Notes under the pieces: model-generated
Databases searched by the model: none
Told to the model about the DNA's origin: nothing
Seen by the model: only the letters and a program-made list of their open reading frames with translations
In this document: positions 34,100 through 45,208 of the stretch, piece by piece
Position numbering within the stretch: the stretch's first letter is position 1
Layout: every line of letters begins with the position of its first letter
DNA from: Avena insularis
Taxonomy: Eukaryota > Streptophyta > Magnoliopsida > Poales > Poaceae
Length of the DNA: 64,000 bases
Reading direction: 5' to 3'
Assembly: GCA_023614405.1 (NCBI GenBank)
Contig: CM042685.1
Location: forward strand, 236,013,661 to 236,077,660
Made by a program: the position numbers and the translations under genes

Positions 34100-34894
34100 T
34101 GTCGTGGTGGTGGCACGGCAGATGCCATGGGTAGGCTTAAGTCGGGGGCCAATGGATGCTAGTGGGATCCATGGAGGGAAGATGTAGTGGTTTCTACACG
34201 CAGAATGCTAGAACTCAATCTTTATTCAACACCAATGGAGCTACACTTGCTCCTCGAGCTGTATGAGCGAGAGGAAGAAGAAGCTACAACTAGTGCCTGA
34301 AGAGAAAATGAATCGATCCCCTCCTCCAGACGCCCAGCCCCTCCTTATAAAGGAATGACATGGTGCCTTCTAGGGCTGACGTGGACATGCATATTTGTGG
34401 AATATGCTTATCCCAAAGTGGTAACTCGGCAGACCTATTTCTATGTCCCCCTTCTATCGATGGCAAAGACCTAGAGTCCACCACATCTGAGCCTCGGGCC
34501 TGAGGACTGTCACCTCCGTGACCTCCTTATGCTCCTCTGCTGCTCTGCTCCTTGTCCCTAGCACTTGGCACTGTGCAGATTCTAGAGAGAGACAGTGGCT
34601 AGGGTTTGACTTCGGGGCTTGCCTCCTCCTTCTTGTACAAGCTTCCATTGACCCGGCCTCGCCTCGCTTGACTCGGCTTGACCTCACCCTGTACTCAAGA
34701 TGCGTGACCGTGTTACTCCGACATATATCATATGTAAGTCGAGACAAGTCTCAACCACTTGATTCGGGGTTAGTCAGACCTTATTCGGCCGACTCTTACA
34801 TGACTTGGCCGGATCATATCTAGATCCATCCTTGATCATGAATCTTCCTATCCTTTTACTTACCTCGACCCTACCCGGGGTCATCCCCCAAACA
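34100..34894 (-). repeat. 5' LTR of the Tat-type element
   Basis: 795 bp. On the minus strand it starts TGTTTGGGGGATGACC and ends CCACCACGACA. It is adjacent to the primer-binding site, which identifies it as the 5' LTR. It differs from the 3' copy by scattered substitutions and a few short indels. Confidence 0.95.
34343..34353 (-). promoter_or_regulatory. LTR TATA box
   Basis: CCTTTATAAGG on the minus strand, in the middle of the 5' LTR and conserved in the 3' LTR at 1495-1505. Its position fits the gag-pol promoter. The motif is visible, but transcription is inferred. Confidence 0.5.
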
Positions 34895-35208
34895 GTTTGA
34901 ATCTGAATTCAAATGTGAATCCTCATTCATCGAGAAGGATCTCGAACCTTTTGAACACTTTTGGTTTGTGACTAGAAATATATGAGAAATTATGCTCGCA
35001 TAGTTTCAATTGTATAATTCTGAGAGATGCAATATTTATAAAAAAGATGTTTTGTGAGTGTTATGTTAACGACTTACACACTACAACATCCAATGATGTG
35101 TTGTATCAAGCACCCGTATATTATTATGTCTAGTATTATATTAGGTCTTTAATGTCTATATATATTGCTATAAATGAAGATAAAGGGAACTCTACCTTCT
35201 CGGTTATA
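34895..35208. other. No gene seen
   Basis: Starts with the second GTTTG target duplication (34895-34899), then AT-rich intergenic sequence continuous with the pre-insertion locus left of 1247. No ORF or repeat was recognised. Confidence 0.5.
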
Positions 35209-35362
35209 CTCCATCTTTTTCAAAATATAAGATGTTTTAGCTTTGTGAACCAAATGTATCTAGTGTGTAGGTTCATTCAAATTTGGTGTGAATCTACGCA
35301 CCAAAAGAAGTCTAATTTTTCTTTACAAATCTAAAACATCTAATATTTTGAAATGGATGGAG
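35209..35362. mobile_element. Stowaway-type MITE
   Basis: 154 bp with terminal inverted repeats CTCCATCTTTTTCAAAATAT and its near complement at the right end (ends GATGGAG). It is flanked by TA at 35207-35208 and 35363-35364, and is non-coding. TA duplication and CTCC ends are typical of Tc1/mariner-derived Stowaway MITEs of grasses. Confidence 0.88.
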
Positions 35363-35373
35363 TAGAAGATTTA

Positions 35374-35856
35374 GGACCAGTTCTTTTCAGCTTATAAACA
35401 AGCTAACTGAGAAAATAAGCTGCAAGCCAAAAAAAACTTGATTTTTAGGCTCGGCTTAATTTTCCAGCCACCGTCGGTCGCTTTGTAGTTGCGTCAAGCC
35501 ACGGAAAGGCAGATTCCCGCAGCTTCCCGAGCTTTCCACTTTATATAAATTCCGTTTTTCCCAAAGTACCCTCTAAAATGAACCGTTATTATGTCTAATC
35601 TGCTATCCCACATCCTTATTCCTCGTATAAAAAACGAAACGAAACATTATCTCTCGTTCCCCACGATACTTCCATCCCGACTCGTTCGGGAGGGTTTATA
35701 GACTTTTTGTCAGACAACTGATAAAATAAGCTCAGATAAAATAAGCTAAAAAGAATTAGACTATAGTTTCTCTAGGACTTATTTTTATTGCAGTTTTTCT
35801 AAGGCAACTAAATTTAAGCTGTTTCTGCACAAACCTTATCTGAAAAGAACTGGCCC
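35374..35856. mobile_element. Tourist/Harbinger-type non-autonomous element
   Basis: 483 bp with terminal inverted repeats (GGACCAGTTCTTTTCAG on the left, GGGCCAGTTCTTTTCAG on the right complement). It is flanked by TTA at 35371-35373 and 35857-35859, and is AT-rich and non-coding. TTA duplication points to the PIF/Harbinger group. Confidence 0.78.
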
Positions 35857-36309
35857 TTACAATATCAGAATCCTTTAGTCTATTTTGTCTACCGTATCCT
35901 ATAAACTCTAACCCACTGCTTTCTCTGTATTCGATTCGTAGCCCACCGGAAGCCCATAGGCATACATTTCGACGATAATTTTAACACCCTGGAAAGCACG
36001 TAGACATCTGCTATCTCTTTAGACCATCTTCATGAGACGCTCTAAATTTTGACGTTGTAAAAACGATTTGCAGCATGCTGGATCGACTTTTAGCGCGCGC
36101 GGCTGTGTTGAGCTTTTCCATATGCACTAAAATACAGCGCGGATCAAGAAGCGCTTTACCAGAGGCTGTAAAGTAGAGTCTAAAATTTTGCAAAGACAAC
36201 CGTGCACACAGTTTAGGAAAATCAATCGGGCCCTTTACATAGACCACACCATGCCGTCAAGCTACAGATCGCCGACCACAGTGCACGTCGCCGGCCGGGG
36301 GGGGGGGGG

Positions 36310-36600
36310 TGTTACACCCCGTTGCCGCCGGTGAGGTTCGAGGCGTGAGGCCGATACAAGAGGATACAAAGGTGGCTTGTGGTAGCCGTCGGACCTGAAG
36401 AATATGAACTTGGAGGAGAAGAACAGAGGCAGAGGAAGACAGAGCAGAGTTCAAACTTGTTCAGTTTCATGTTTTGTTCCCTCCCTCGTGTTGACCTCCT
36501 GTGTCTCTTTATCCTTCCTCGCTAAGCCTTGATCTGTTGGGCCGAGCCCATTACAGCAGCCCATCATTTAAATGTGGCCCAAGGTATGTTGGGTGTTACA
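36310..36600 (-). repeat. 3' LTR of the short-LTR element
   Basis: 291 bp, plus strand TGTTACACCCCG...GGGTGTTACA. Same length as the 5' LTR at 48068-48358. On the minus strand the purine tract GGGGCGGTAG directly precedes it (36601-36610). Confidence 0.92.
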
Positions 36601-36676
36601 CTACCGCCCCGGCAAAACAATTCTTGCCCCCAAGCAATGGCGTGATCAGGGTCGCGGTGAAGCTCCCACTTCAGAA

Positions 36677-38106
36677 TTAAGGTTGCTTGGTCTTGACCAA
36701 ACCGGTACAGTTGATGCCATATATTGATACTATACCTGGATCCCAAGGTACTGATAGATTGTCCAAGCCTATGATCAGTGTGTATCCTCGAGCAGCAATC
36801 ATGTGTATCCTCCATGATCGTTCAGTATGGTGCAGATCTTGTTCTCCATACATGGTCGACAAGAACCCACTTGGATCCCATTGAACATGTACATTCAAGA
36901 CATCAACACGAGGTTCAACAGTGATGATAGCTACCCAGTACACATCTTGAAGTTCACGAACAGTCAAAAAATCACACCGTTGTGGTCGTTGAAGTGGCAG
37001 TAGATGTTCAGGAAGTACCACTAACCTGATAGTGTTCTGCTCATGGTCCAGTACTAGCACACTGTCCTCTCTAGTGATCTCAAACATGTCCCTACTTGCG
37101 TTCACTCTTACACTTGTAGCAGTCATGACCCAGAAATCACAGTTCAACTCCTTAGGTTGGCTAACAACTCCTATCATGTGCATCTTCTTGTCTTTGGTCA
37201 AGTGCAAGTTTGGACCAAGCAGCTCATGGCGAGAACCATTTTGGCCTCCAGTTGACGAGCAATCAGCCAACATTCTGAGCCTAGGAAAAAATCTGAACCG
37301 ACAAATAGCAGTAATGAGTTGTATGTTCTGCGCAACCTTGACATCTTCGAGAGTAACAATTTGCTGAAAGATATTATAATCCACACCGTAGTTGGCAGGT
37401 TGTACTCGGATTGCACTAGCTGATCTCCCATGAGGCAATAAGTTTGCTTCGTCTGGTACCAATGCATCCAGAAGCATTTCCTTTTTGTCAAACTGGAGAA
37501 ATGGAATTGAATTTACCATTTTAATTTGCTCCAATGCATTAGCAGTAGTGACACTTTCAACCAAACTCATCATATGTGAAAGTTCATGCATACTGGTTAT
37601 AATTCCTGGGTCCCATTGGACATATAGCTCAACTTCAAGAATTACTGCCTTGTTGTCCTCCCAATCCATTGAATCCATTAGCTGATTCTTCTGGAAATAA
37701 ACAATGTTGTGTCCATCAAAGGGCGTGCTATTTAGTGCCAACTGTGCAACCGTCGAACCTCCAGGATCCCAAGAGCTATGCAACCTGCCAACCAAGAGTT
37801 GGAACTCAGGAAAAGTATCCATATCATGCTCAGTGAACAATGACCAACCATCGACATGCATGAGCATGGTACCAACAAGCTCCTCGTCCGACGCCATGTC
37901 CTTGGAAATCTTTTCAGTGCATAAATCCTCTTCAAAGGACAAAGCAAGTTCATGAAACAGAGACACGCTACCTACATGAGTGATCACATCATCACAAATC
38001 TCATCGTAAGTCTGACAGATAGCACATTCCATGTTCGTCTTGTCTTCGGAAACGACTAACACTTCCTCACACACAAAATGAGTAGCCTCCACGACTAGTG
38101 TCTCTG
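36677..38106 (-). CDS. Uncharacterised WDPG-repeat protein, C-terminal part
   Basis: Open for about 475 codons without a stop, ending 77 bp before the 3' LTR. The first 80 or so bases of the longer ORF (38191-38112) belong to the inserted copia LTR and are not part of it. Four spaced motifs are seen: SSWDPGG (about 37763), VQWDPGI (about 37605), VQWDPSG (about 36870) and VPWDPGI (about 36737). A Cys cluster (CAICQTYDEIC) lies near the start. No RT, integrase, protease or known catalytic motif was recognised. It is the continuation of the gag frame at 47095. Possibly a capsid-linked accessory domain; function is unknown. Confidence 0.6.
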
Positions 38107-38111
38107 GTTGC

Positions 38112-40024
38112 TGTTGGAGATATGCCCTAGAGGCAATAATAAATGTAGTTATTATTATATCTTTGTGTTTATGATAAATGTTTACATTCATGCTATAATA
38201 GTATTAACAAGGAAACATTAATACTTGTGTGATTTGTAAACTAAAATAGAGTCCCTAGTAAAGCCTCTTTATAATACTAGCTTGTTGGTTAATAAATGAT
38301 TGTGGTTTCCCTATCATGAACATTGAGATGTTATTAACAACAAGATCATATCGTTAGGAGAATGATATGGTGGACATACTCCTATAGATAAGCGTAGCAT
38401 AAAGATCAAGTCATTTTAATAGTTCAATTGCTATATGCTTTCTGATACATAGTAACCTAATTCCTTCGACCATGAGATCATGCATATCACCTTTACCGGA
38501 AGGATGCTTTGATGACATCAAACACCACACCGTAACTGGGTGGCTATAAAGGTGGCATTGAGTGTTCGGAAAGTATTGGTTGAGACACATGGATCAAGAG
38601 TGGGATTTGTCCATCCATATGACGGATAGATATACTCTGGGCCCTCTCGGTGAAATGTCATCGAATTAGCTTGCAAGCATGTGACTGGCTCACAAGGGAT
38701 CACATATCACGGGAACAAGAAAAGAGTACTTATCACTAACGAGGTTGAACTAGGTATGAAGAGAAACCGACGATCATAACCTCGGATAAGTAAACTATCA
38801 TGAGACAAAGAGAAATTGGTATCGTATGTAAGTGGTTCATTCGATCGCAAAGTAATCGTAGAAATATGTGGGAGCCATATGAATTTCCAGATTCCTCTAT
38901 TGGTTATTGTTCGGAGAAGTGTCTCGATCATGTTCGCATAATTCACGAACCGTAGGGAGACACACTTAAGGATTCGACGTTGTTTGAGTAGTTATGGAAT
39001 GATGAGTAAGAGACCGAATGTTGTTCGGAGTCTCGGATGGGATCCGGGATATCACGAGGAGATCCGGAATGGTCCGGAGAATAAGATTCATATAAGGAAA
39101 GTCCTATTTCGGAGTTGGAGAATGGTTCCGGTATTTTCATCGGGAATGTTCTAGAAGGTTCCAGAATGTCCGGCACTCCGCAGGGGAAGGGTACGTGAAT
39201 GTGTCATGCCAAGTTGGAATGATTGCATCATGTACTAAGTGTCATCGCTGAACAAAATAAAGGGTTTAATCAAATCCTAGTTTAAAAAGTCAAACGCCAA
39301 TTTGAAAAGTCAAACGGCTATTTTGGGAAGTGGAGGGGAAGTGGGAAACCGAGTTGGGAAGGAGTTCCTCCTCCACCGCCGGTCCACTAGGGATCCGAGT
39401 TGGGGAGGGACTCCCTCCCCTTGGCCGGCGTCTCCCACCTATAAAGGGAGGGGCAGGGCTGCCCCTCCTAGCACACAAGTTCTCCACCCCAAAACCCTAG
39501 CCCGGCGCCGCCACCTCCTGTTGCCACCGCCTAGGGCTCCCCTAGCCGCCGACTTGGGCAAGCCCCAAGCCCTAGCCACTGGCCCTAGCACCTACTCCTT
39601 GGTGTGTCTAAACCCTAGATCGCCGAGGAGCTCTCTCATAGTCCACCATACTTGCTCCGGCTTAAGGCGAAGCCCTACGAGATCTCCCCTCTACTTCCGG
39701 CACCACGCTGTTGTGCTACCGGAATCACGAGGAGAGTGCTACAACCTCCACTGCCTGCTGGAACAAGGGAGAGGAAGGTCTTCGTCGAGTACCGAACGTG
39801 TGACCGATCATGGGGAGCAGCGCCGGGAAGGATCGTCTACGCGATCTTGAGATCGGGAAGAGTACGACTACATCACCCACGAGAATCCGCTCTCGTTAAA
39901 CACTTTGGAATCTTCGAGGGTGAGTTATTCCATCGACTCGTTGCTACAATCTAGTAGATAGATCTTGGCTTGTTTGTTTGTATGCGGTAGAAAATTTTTG
40001 TTTTCCATGCTACGAAACCCTACA
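38112..40024 (+). repeat. 5' LTR of the copia element
   Basis: 1,913 bp, TGTTGGAGATATGCC...ACCCTACA. TATA-like CTATAAAGGG at about 39439-39448 in a GC-rich context. Primer-binding site follows. Confidence 0.95.
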
Positions 40025-40025
40025 G

Positions 40026-40038
40026 TGGTATCAGAGCC
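40026..40038 (+). other. Primer-binding site of the copia element
   Basis: TGGTATCAGAGCC one base after the 5' LTR. Matches initiator tRNA-Met. Confidence 0.92.
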
Positions 40039-41214
40039 GTGTCTATATGTAGATCTGTTGCACGAGTAGAACACAATGGTCATTGTGGTCGTTGATGCTT
40101 TTATTATCGATTGCTTCTTGTGTACTTTGCATCTTGCGGGATGTTGGTATGAAGCGGCCCGGGCTAACCTTACATGACATCGTTCATGAGACTTGCTCCA
40201 CGCTTGACATGCAACTTGTATTGCATAAGTGGCTTTGCGGGTGCCTGTTTCTCCCAGCATAGTTAAGATTCAATTTACAACGGGTGATTGACAATACTAG
40301 TATCAATGTTGTGGTCCTTGTTCGTAAGTTAGAACGACACTTATTGAAAGCCTCAAACCACGTAAAACATGCAAAGAAAGTAGAGGCGTCTAACTTTGTT
40401 TTGCAGGGGTGTGCAGTGATGTGATATGGCCATGATTGTGATTATATTTGATGTATGCAATGTTCCTTATTGTAAGTTGGCAACCGGCAGGAGCCATATG
40501 GTTGTCTTTAATTTATGTTAATACCTGCGTGTCTACTCAAAGTAGTTGTAATAGTTGAAGCCGGTGGACGACAACCATGGAGAAGCATCATTGACCTTGA
40601 TGCAATGCCGGTGATGATGGAGATCATGTTCGTGCTTGAAGATGGAGATCGGAAGCACAAAGAAGAAAGGCCATATCATATCACATATTATGAATTGCAT
40701 GTGATGTTAATCCTTTATGCATCTTGTATTGCTTAGTTAACAACGGTAGCATTATAAGATGATCCCTCATGCACATGAATTTCAAGTCATAAAGTGTTCA
40801 CCCTTAGTTAGCACCTTTGCTAAAGCTTTTTGTTTCGAAGCACCACGTGATGATCGGGTGTGTTAGATTCCGCAAGTGTATACAACGTGAGCAAGCCAGA
40901 TTTGCTCATGCAGAAGCTAAGGTTTGATCTTGAGGAGCCTAGCATGTACAGACATGGTCTCGGAACACGGATCACCGAAAGGTAAAGCATGAATCATATA
41001 GTAGATATGATGAACATGTCGATTGTTCGCCATTGAAGCTATATCAACTCTCGCGATGATCGGTGTTGATGTGGTGGATTTGGTTCGTGTGATCACTAAA
41101 ACAATGTGAGGGATATTGTTTTGAGTGGGAGTTCACCTAGATTAATTTAACTATTAATTAGAACTCAATTTGTCATAAACTTAATCTAAACTATTGCAAA
41201 TATATTGTAGATCA

Positions 41215-42071
41215 ATGGCGCCCCCAACCATCAATTTTAATGCGTTCCTAGAGAAAGAAAAGTTGAAAAACAATGGAAGCAACTTCGCGGATTGGTTCCG
41301 CAATTTGAGGATCGTCCTCACAGCTGGTAATCTGACCTATGTGCTGGATGCACCACTGGGTGACCCACCTACAGCTACTACTACCGATGAAGTAAAGAAT
41401 GTTTACCTCGCTTAGAAGACTCAGTACTCCACAGTTCAGTGTGTTATCTTGTATGGTTTAGAATCGGAGCTTCAGAAAAGGTTTGAGAATTCAGACCCAC
41501 ATGATATTGTCCGTGATCTCAAATTGATCTTTGAGAATCACGCGGCGATTGGGAGCTATGAGGCTTCTGAAAAGTTCTTTAACTGCAAGATGGAAGAGGG
41601 CAGCTCCGTCAGTGAGCATGTGCTTAAGCCGCTGGGCACGCAAACAAACTTCAAAGCTTGGGTATAGTGATTCCTAATGCTTTGGGGATTTACCGTGTCC
41701 TCCAATCACTACCACCAAGTTACAAGAACTTTGTGATGAACTACAATATGCAAAACATGAACAAGCAGTTGCCAGAACTCTTTGCCATGTTGAAATCTGC
41801 AGAAGTGGAGATCAAGAAAGAGCACCAAGTGTTGATGGTCAATAAGACCACCAAATTCAAGAAAGGCAAGTCTAAGCAAAATGGACACTTCAAGAAGGGT
41901 GGTAAGAAAGTTACCGCGCCGACGAAGAAGACCAAGGCTGGACCTAAGCACGTCTTGAGTGCTTTTCTGCAAGGGAGAAGGTCCTTTGAAGCGGAATTGC
42001 CCAAAGTACTTGGCGGATTTGAAGAACGGCAACATCAAGAAGAAAGGTATATCCGATATACATGTTATTGA
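41215..42071 (+). pseudogene. Copia gag, broken
   Basis: ATG 41215 (MAPPTINFNAF) starts gag. TAG occurs at 41413 and a frameshift near 41640 moves the frame to that open until 42071. The retro-gag segment is at about 41450-41800 (LQKRFENSDPHDIV, FNCKMEEGSSVSEHVL, YRVLQSLPPSYKNFVMNY). A Lys-rich tail and then the zinc knuckle follow. Another slip near 41965 puts the knuckle in the pol frame, where it reads FCKGEGPLKRNC, with the His replaced by Pro. Capsid/nucleocapsid precursor, not functional here. Confidence 0.9.
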
Positions 42072-44457
42072 TGTGTATCTCACTAGTACTCGTAGTAGTG
42101 CCTGGGTATTTGATACTGGTTTGGTTGCTCATATATGTAACTCGAAACAGGTGCTACAGAATAAACGGAAGCTAGCGAAGAACGAGGTGACGATGCGCGT
42201 GGGAAACGGATCAAAGGTTGATGTGATTGCAGTCGGCACGCTACCCCTTCATCTACCATCGGGATTAGTTTTATACTTAAATAATTGTTATTTGGTGCCT
42301 GCGTTAAGCATGAACATTATATCAGGATCTTGTTTATTGCGAGACGGTTACTTGTTTAAGTCCGAGAATAATGGTTGTTCGATTTATATTAGTAATATGT
42401 TTTATGCACATGCACCTTTGATAGATGGTCTATTCTTATTGAATCTCGATAGTGGAAATACACATATTAATAACATTGAGGCTAAACGTTTGAAATCGAG
42501 CGATAACTCGACCTATATGTGGCACTGTCGTCTTGGTCACATTGGAGTGAAGCGCATGAAGAAACTCCATTCCGATGGACTTCTTGAATCACTTGATTTT
42601 GAATCACTTGAAAGATGCGAAGCATGTCTGATGGGAAAAATGACTAAGACTCCATTTTCTGGCATGATGGAGCGAGCTACGGACTTATTGGAAATCATAC
42701 ATACCGATGTGTGTGGTCCAATGAGTGTAGCATCGCGCGGTGGTTATCGTTATGTTCTTACCTTGACGGATGACTTGAGTAGATATGGGTATATCTATTT
42801 CATGAAACATAAGTCCGAAACTTTCGATAAGTTTAAGGAATTTCAAAGTGAGGTGGAGAATCAACGTAACAAGAAGATTAAATTTCTACGTTCTGATCGT
42901 GGAGGTGAATATCTGAGTTACGAGTTTGGCGAGCATTTGAATAAATGCGGAATACTTTCACAATTGACACCGCTGGGAACACCACAGCGTAATGGTGTGT
43001 CCGAACGTCGTAATCGAACTCTCTTAGATATGGTTCGTTCTATGATGTCACTTACAGATTTACCGCTATCATTTTGGGGTTATGCATTAGAAACAACCGC
43101 ATTCACTTTAAATAGGGCACCATCTAAATCAGTTGAAACGACACCATATGAATTATGGTTTGGGAAGAAACCTAAATTGTCGTTCCTTAAAGTTTGGGGT
43201 TGCGAAGCCTATGTAAAGAAGTTACAGCCGGACAAGCTTGAACCCAAAGCGGAAAAATGCGTCTTCATAGGATACCTGAAGGAAACTATTGGGTATACCT
43301 TCTATCATAGATCCGAAGGCAAAATCTTCATTGCCAAGAATGGATCCTTTCTAGAGAAGGAATTTCTCTCGAAAGAAGTGACTGGAAGGAAAGTAGAACT
43401 CGACGAGGTTGTAGAACCTTCTCTCGAAATTGCGAGTAGCGCAGCATCGGAAGAAGTTCCTGTGGTGCCTGCACCAATAAGAGAGGAAGCTAATGATGAT
43501 GATCATGAAACTTCGGTTGTAGTTGCTACAGAGCCTCGCAGGTCAACGAGAACTCGTACCACTCCAGATTGGTATGATCCCATTATGAGTATCATGTTGG
43601 TGGACAACACCGATGACCCTGCGACATATGAGGAAGCGATGATGAGCCCAGATTCCAATAAATGGCAAGAAGCCATGAAATCCGAGATTGGATCCATGTA
43701 CGAAAACCAAGTATGGACTTTGGTGGACTTACCGGATGGCCGGAAGGCTGTCGAGAACAAATGGATTTTCAAGAAGAAAACATATGCTGATGGTAATGTT
43801 ACTGTCTATAAAGCTCGACTTGTCGCAAAAGGGTTTCGACAAATTCAAGGAGTTGACTACGATGAAACTTTCTCACCTGTGGCAAAGCTAAAGTCTGTTA
43901 GGATTATGTTAGCAATCGCTGCATATTATGATTATGAGATATGGCAGATGGATGTCAAAACAGCATTCCTCAATGGAGACATTGATGAAGAGTTGTATAT
44001 GATGCAACCCAAAGGTTTTGTCGATCCTAAAGATGCTAACAAGGTATGCAAACTTCAACGGTCCATATATGGATTGAAGCAAGCATCCCGAAGTTGGAAT
44101 CAATGTTTTGATAAGGTGATCAAAAGTTTTGGTTTTATACAAACTTATGGAGAAGCTTGTATTTACAAGAAAGTGAGTGGGAGCTCTGTAGCATTCTTAA
44201 TACTATATGTAGATGACATATTGTTGATTGGGAATGATGTAGACCTTCTTAATAGTGTCAAGGAATATTTGAATAATAGTTTTTCAATGAAGGATCTTGG
44301 CGAAGCAGCTTACATATTAGGCATAAAGATTTATAGAGATAGATCGAGACGCCTAATATCATTGTCACAAAGTACATATTTGGACAAAGTTCTAAAGAGG
44401 TTTGGAATGGAAGATAGCAAGAAAGGGTTATTGCCCATGTTGCTTAATCGACCTTGA
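41959..44457 (+). CDS. Copia pol: protease-integrase-RT, 832 codons open
   Basis: A single uninterrupted frame. Residues 3-14 hold the damaged zinc knuckle, and the protease site WVFDTG is at about 49-54. The GAG-pre-integrase motif (CRLGHIGVKRMKKLH) is at about 190-205, and integrase core Asp/Asp/Glu are in IHTDVCGP (about 248), SDRGGEY (about 312) and SERRNRT (about 350). RT starts near 580 (WTLVDLPDGRKAV, YKARLVAKGF, MDVKTAFLNGDI) with active site YVDD near 750. A frameshift just before 44457 cuts off RNase H. The start ATG is arbitrary: the natural protein begins in gag. Open status is unusual next to the decayed gypsy elements and agrees with a later insertion. Confidence 0.92.
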   Translation: MLFCKGEGPLKRNCPKYLADLKNGNIKKKGISDIHVIDVYLTSTRSSAWVFDTGLVAHICNSKQVLQNKRKLAKNEVTMRVGNGSKVDVIAVGTLPLHLPSGLVLYLNNCYLVPALSMNIISGSCLLRDGYLFKSENNGCSIYISNMFYAHAPLIDGLFLLNLDSGNTHINNIEAKRLKSSDNSTYMWHCRLGHIGVKRMKKLHSDGLLESLDFESLERCEACLMGKMTKTPFSGMMERATDLLEIIHTDVCGPMSVASRGGYRYVLTLTDDLSRYGYIYFMKHKSETFDKFKEFQSEVENQRNKKIKFLRSDRGGEYLSYEFGEHLNKCGILSQLTPLGTPQRNGVSERRNRTLLDMVRSMMSLTDLPLSFWGYALETTAFTLNRAPSKSVETTPYELWFGKKPKLSFLKVWGCEAYVKKLQPDKLEPKAEKCVFIGYLKETIGYTFYHRSEGKIFIAKNGSFLEKEFLSKEVTGRKVELDEVVEPSLEIASSAASEEVPVVPAPIREEANDDDHETSVVVATEPRRSTRTRTTPDWYDPIMSIMLVDNTDDPATYEEAMMSPDSNKWQEAMKSEIGSMYENQVWTLVDLPDGRKAVENKWIFKKKTYADGNVTVYKARLVAKGFRQIQGVDYDETFSPVAKLKSVRIMLAIAAYYDYEIWQMDVKTAFLNGDIDEELYMMQPKGFVDPKDANKVCKLQRSIYGLKQASRSWNQCFDKVIKSFGFIQTYGEACIYKKVSGSSVAFLILYVDDILLIGNDVDLLNSVKEYLNNSFSMKDLGEAAYILGIKIYRDRSRRLISLSQSTYLDKVLKRFGMEDSKKGLLPMLLNRP

Positions 44458-45197
44458 GTAAAACTCAAAGTCCCACAACGGCAGAAGATAGAGAAAGGAT
44501 GAGTAAGACTCCTATGCCTCAGCCATAGGATCTCTAATGTATGCCATGCTATGTACTAGACCCGACATTACATATCTGTTTAGTTTAACTAGCGAGATAT
44601 CAAAGTGATCTAGGAGTGGATCATTGTACAATGATCAAAAACATCCTTAAGTACTTGAGAAGAACTAAGGATATGGTTCTTTCTTATGGAGGTGATGAAC
44701 ACTCGTTGTTAATGGTTACACCGATGCTAGTTGGAACACCGATCCGGATGATTCTAAATCACAACAGATCGTATTTACTTTGAATGGTGCAGTTAGCTGG
44801 AGGAGTGCAAAGCAAAGCGTTATGGCGAGATCTTCAACTGAATCGAATACATGGCTGCCCGGAGGCTTCACAAGAAGCGATATGGATGAAAGAGTTCATT
44901 ACAGAGCTGGGTGTGGTTCCTAGTGCTGGACCCAATGTCTATCTCTTGTGATAACATGGGCGCCATAGCCAATGCGCAAGAACCAAGGTCACACAAGAAG
45001 TGAAGCACATCAAGCTACGTTTTCACGCTTATTCGAGAACATGTCCAAGATGGGGACATAAAGATTTGCAAAGTACACAGATCTAAATGTGGCGGATCCG
45101 TTGACTAAACCTCCCCGAGGGCAAAACATGACCAGCACCAAACTGCCATGGGTGTTCGGTATATTACCATGTAATCTAGATTAGATGACTCTAGTGC
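44458..45197 (+). pseudogene. Copia RNase H remnant
   Basis: After the frameshift the expected RT-RNase H connection and RNase H sequence can be followed in changing frames (for example PDIT-type and SYGGDEHSLLM segments near 44560-44710 and the VADPLTK-like end near 45090). Several indels are present, so no functional RNase H is encoded. Confidence 0.75.
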
Positions 45198-45208
45198 AAG
45201 TGGGAGAC

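Larger units (their letters stand above)
1252..34894 (-). mobile_element. Tat-type Ty3-gypsy retrotransposon with nested insertions
   Basis: Complete LTR element read on the minus strand. LTRs lie at 34100-34894 (5') and 1252-2042 (3'). The target duplication GTTTG is found at 1247-1251 and 34895-34899. The primer-binding site lies two bases inside the 5' LTR. Gag, protease, RT, RNase H, a second RNase H and integrase follow in gypsy order. Two RNase H domains and an extra gene on the opposite strand are known marks of the plant Tat lineage (Grande, Ogre and Retand relatives). The span is inflated by an 18.7-kb insertion at 8770-27499; without it the element is about 14.9 kb. All frames are broken, so it is not autonomous now. 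Confidence 0.95.

Noticed and set aside
37032..37955. Plus-strand ORFs over the WDPG region
   Set aside because: Antisense of the long minus-strand frame, shorter and without motifs.
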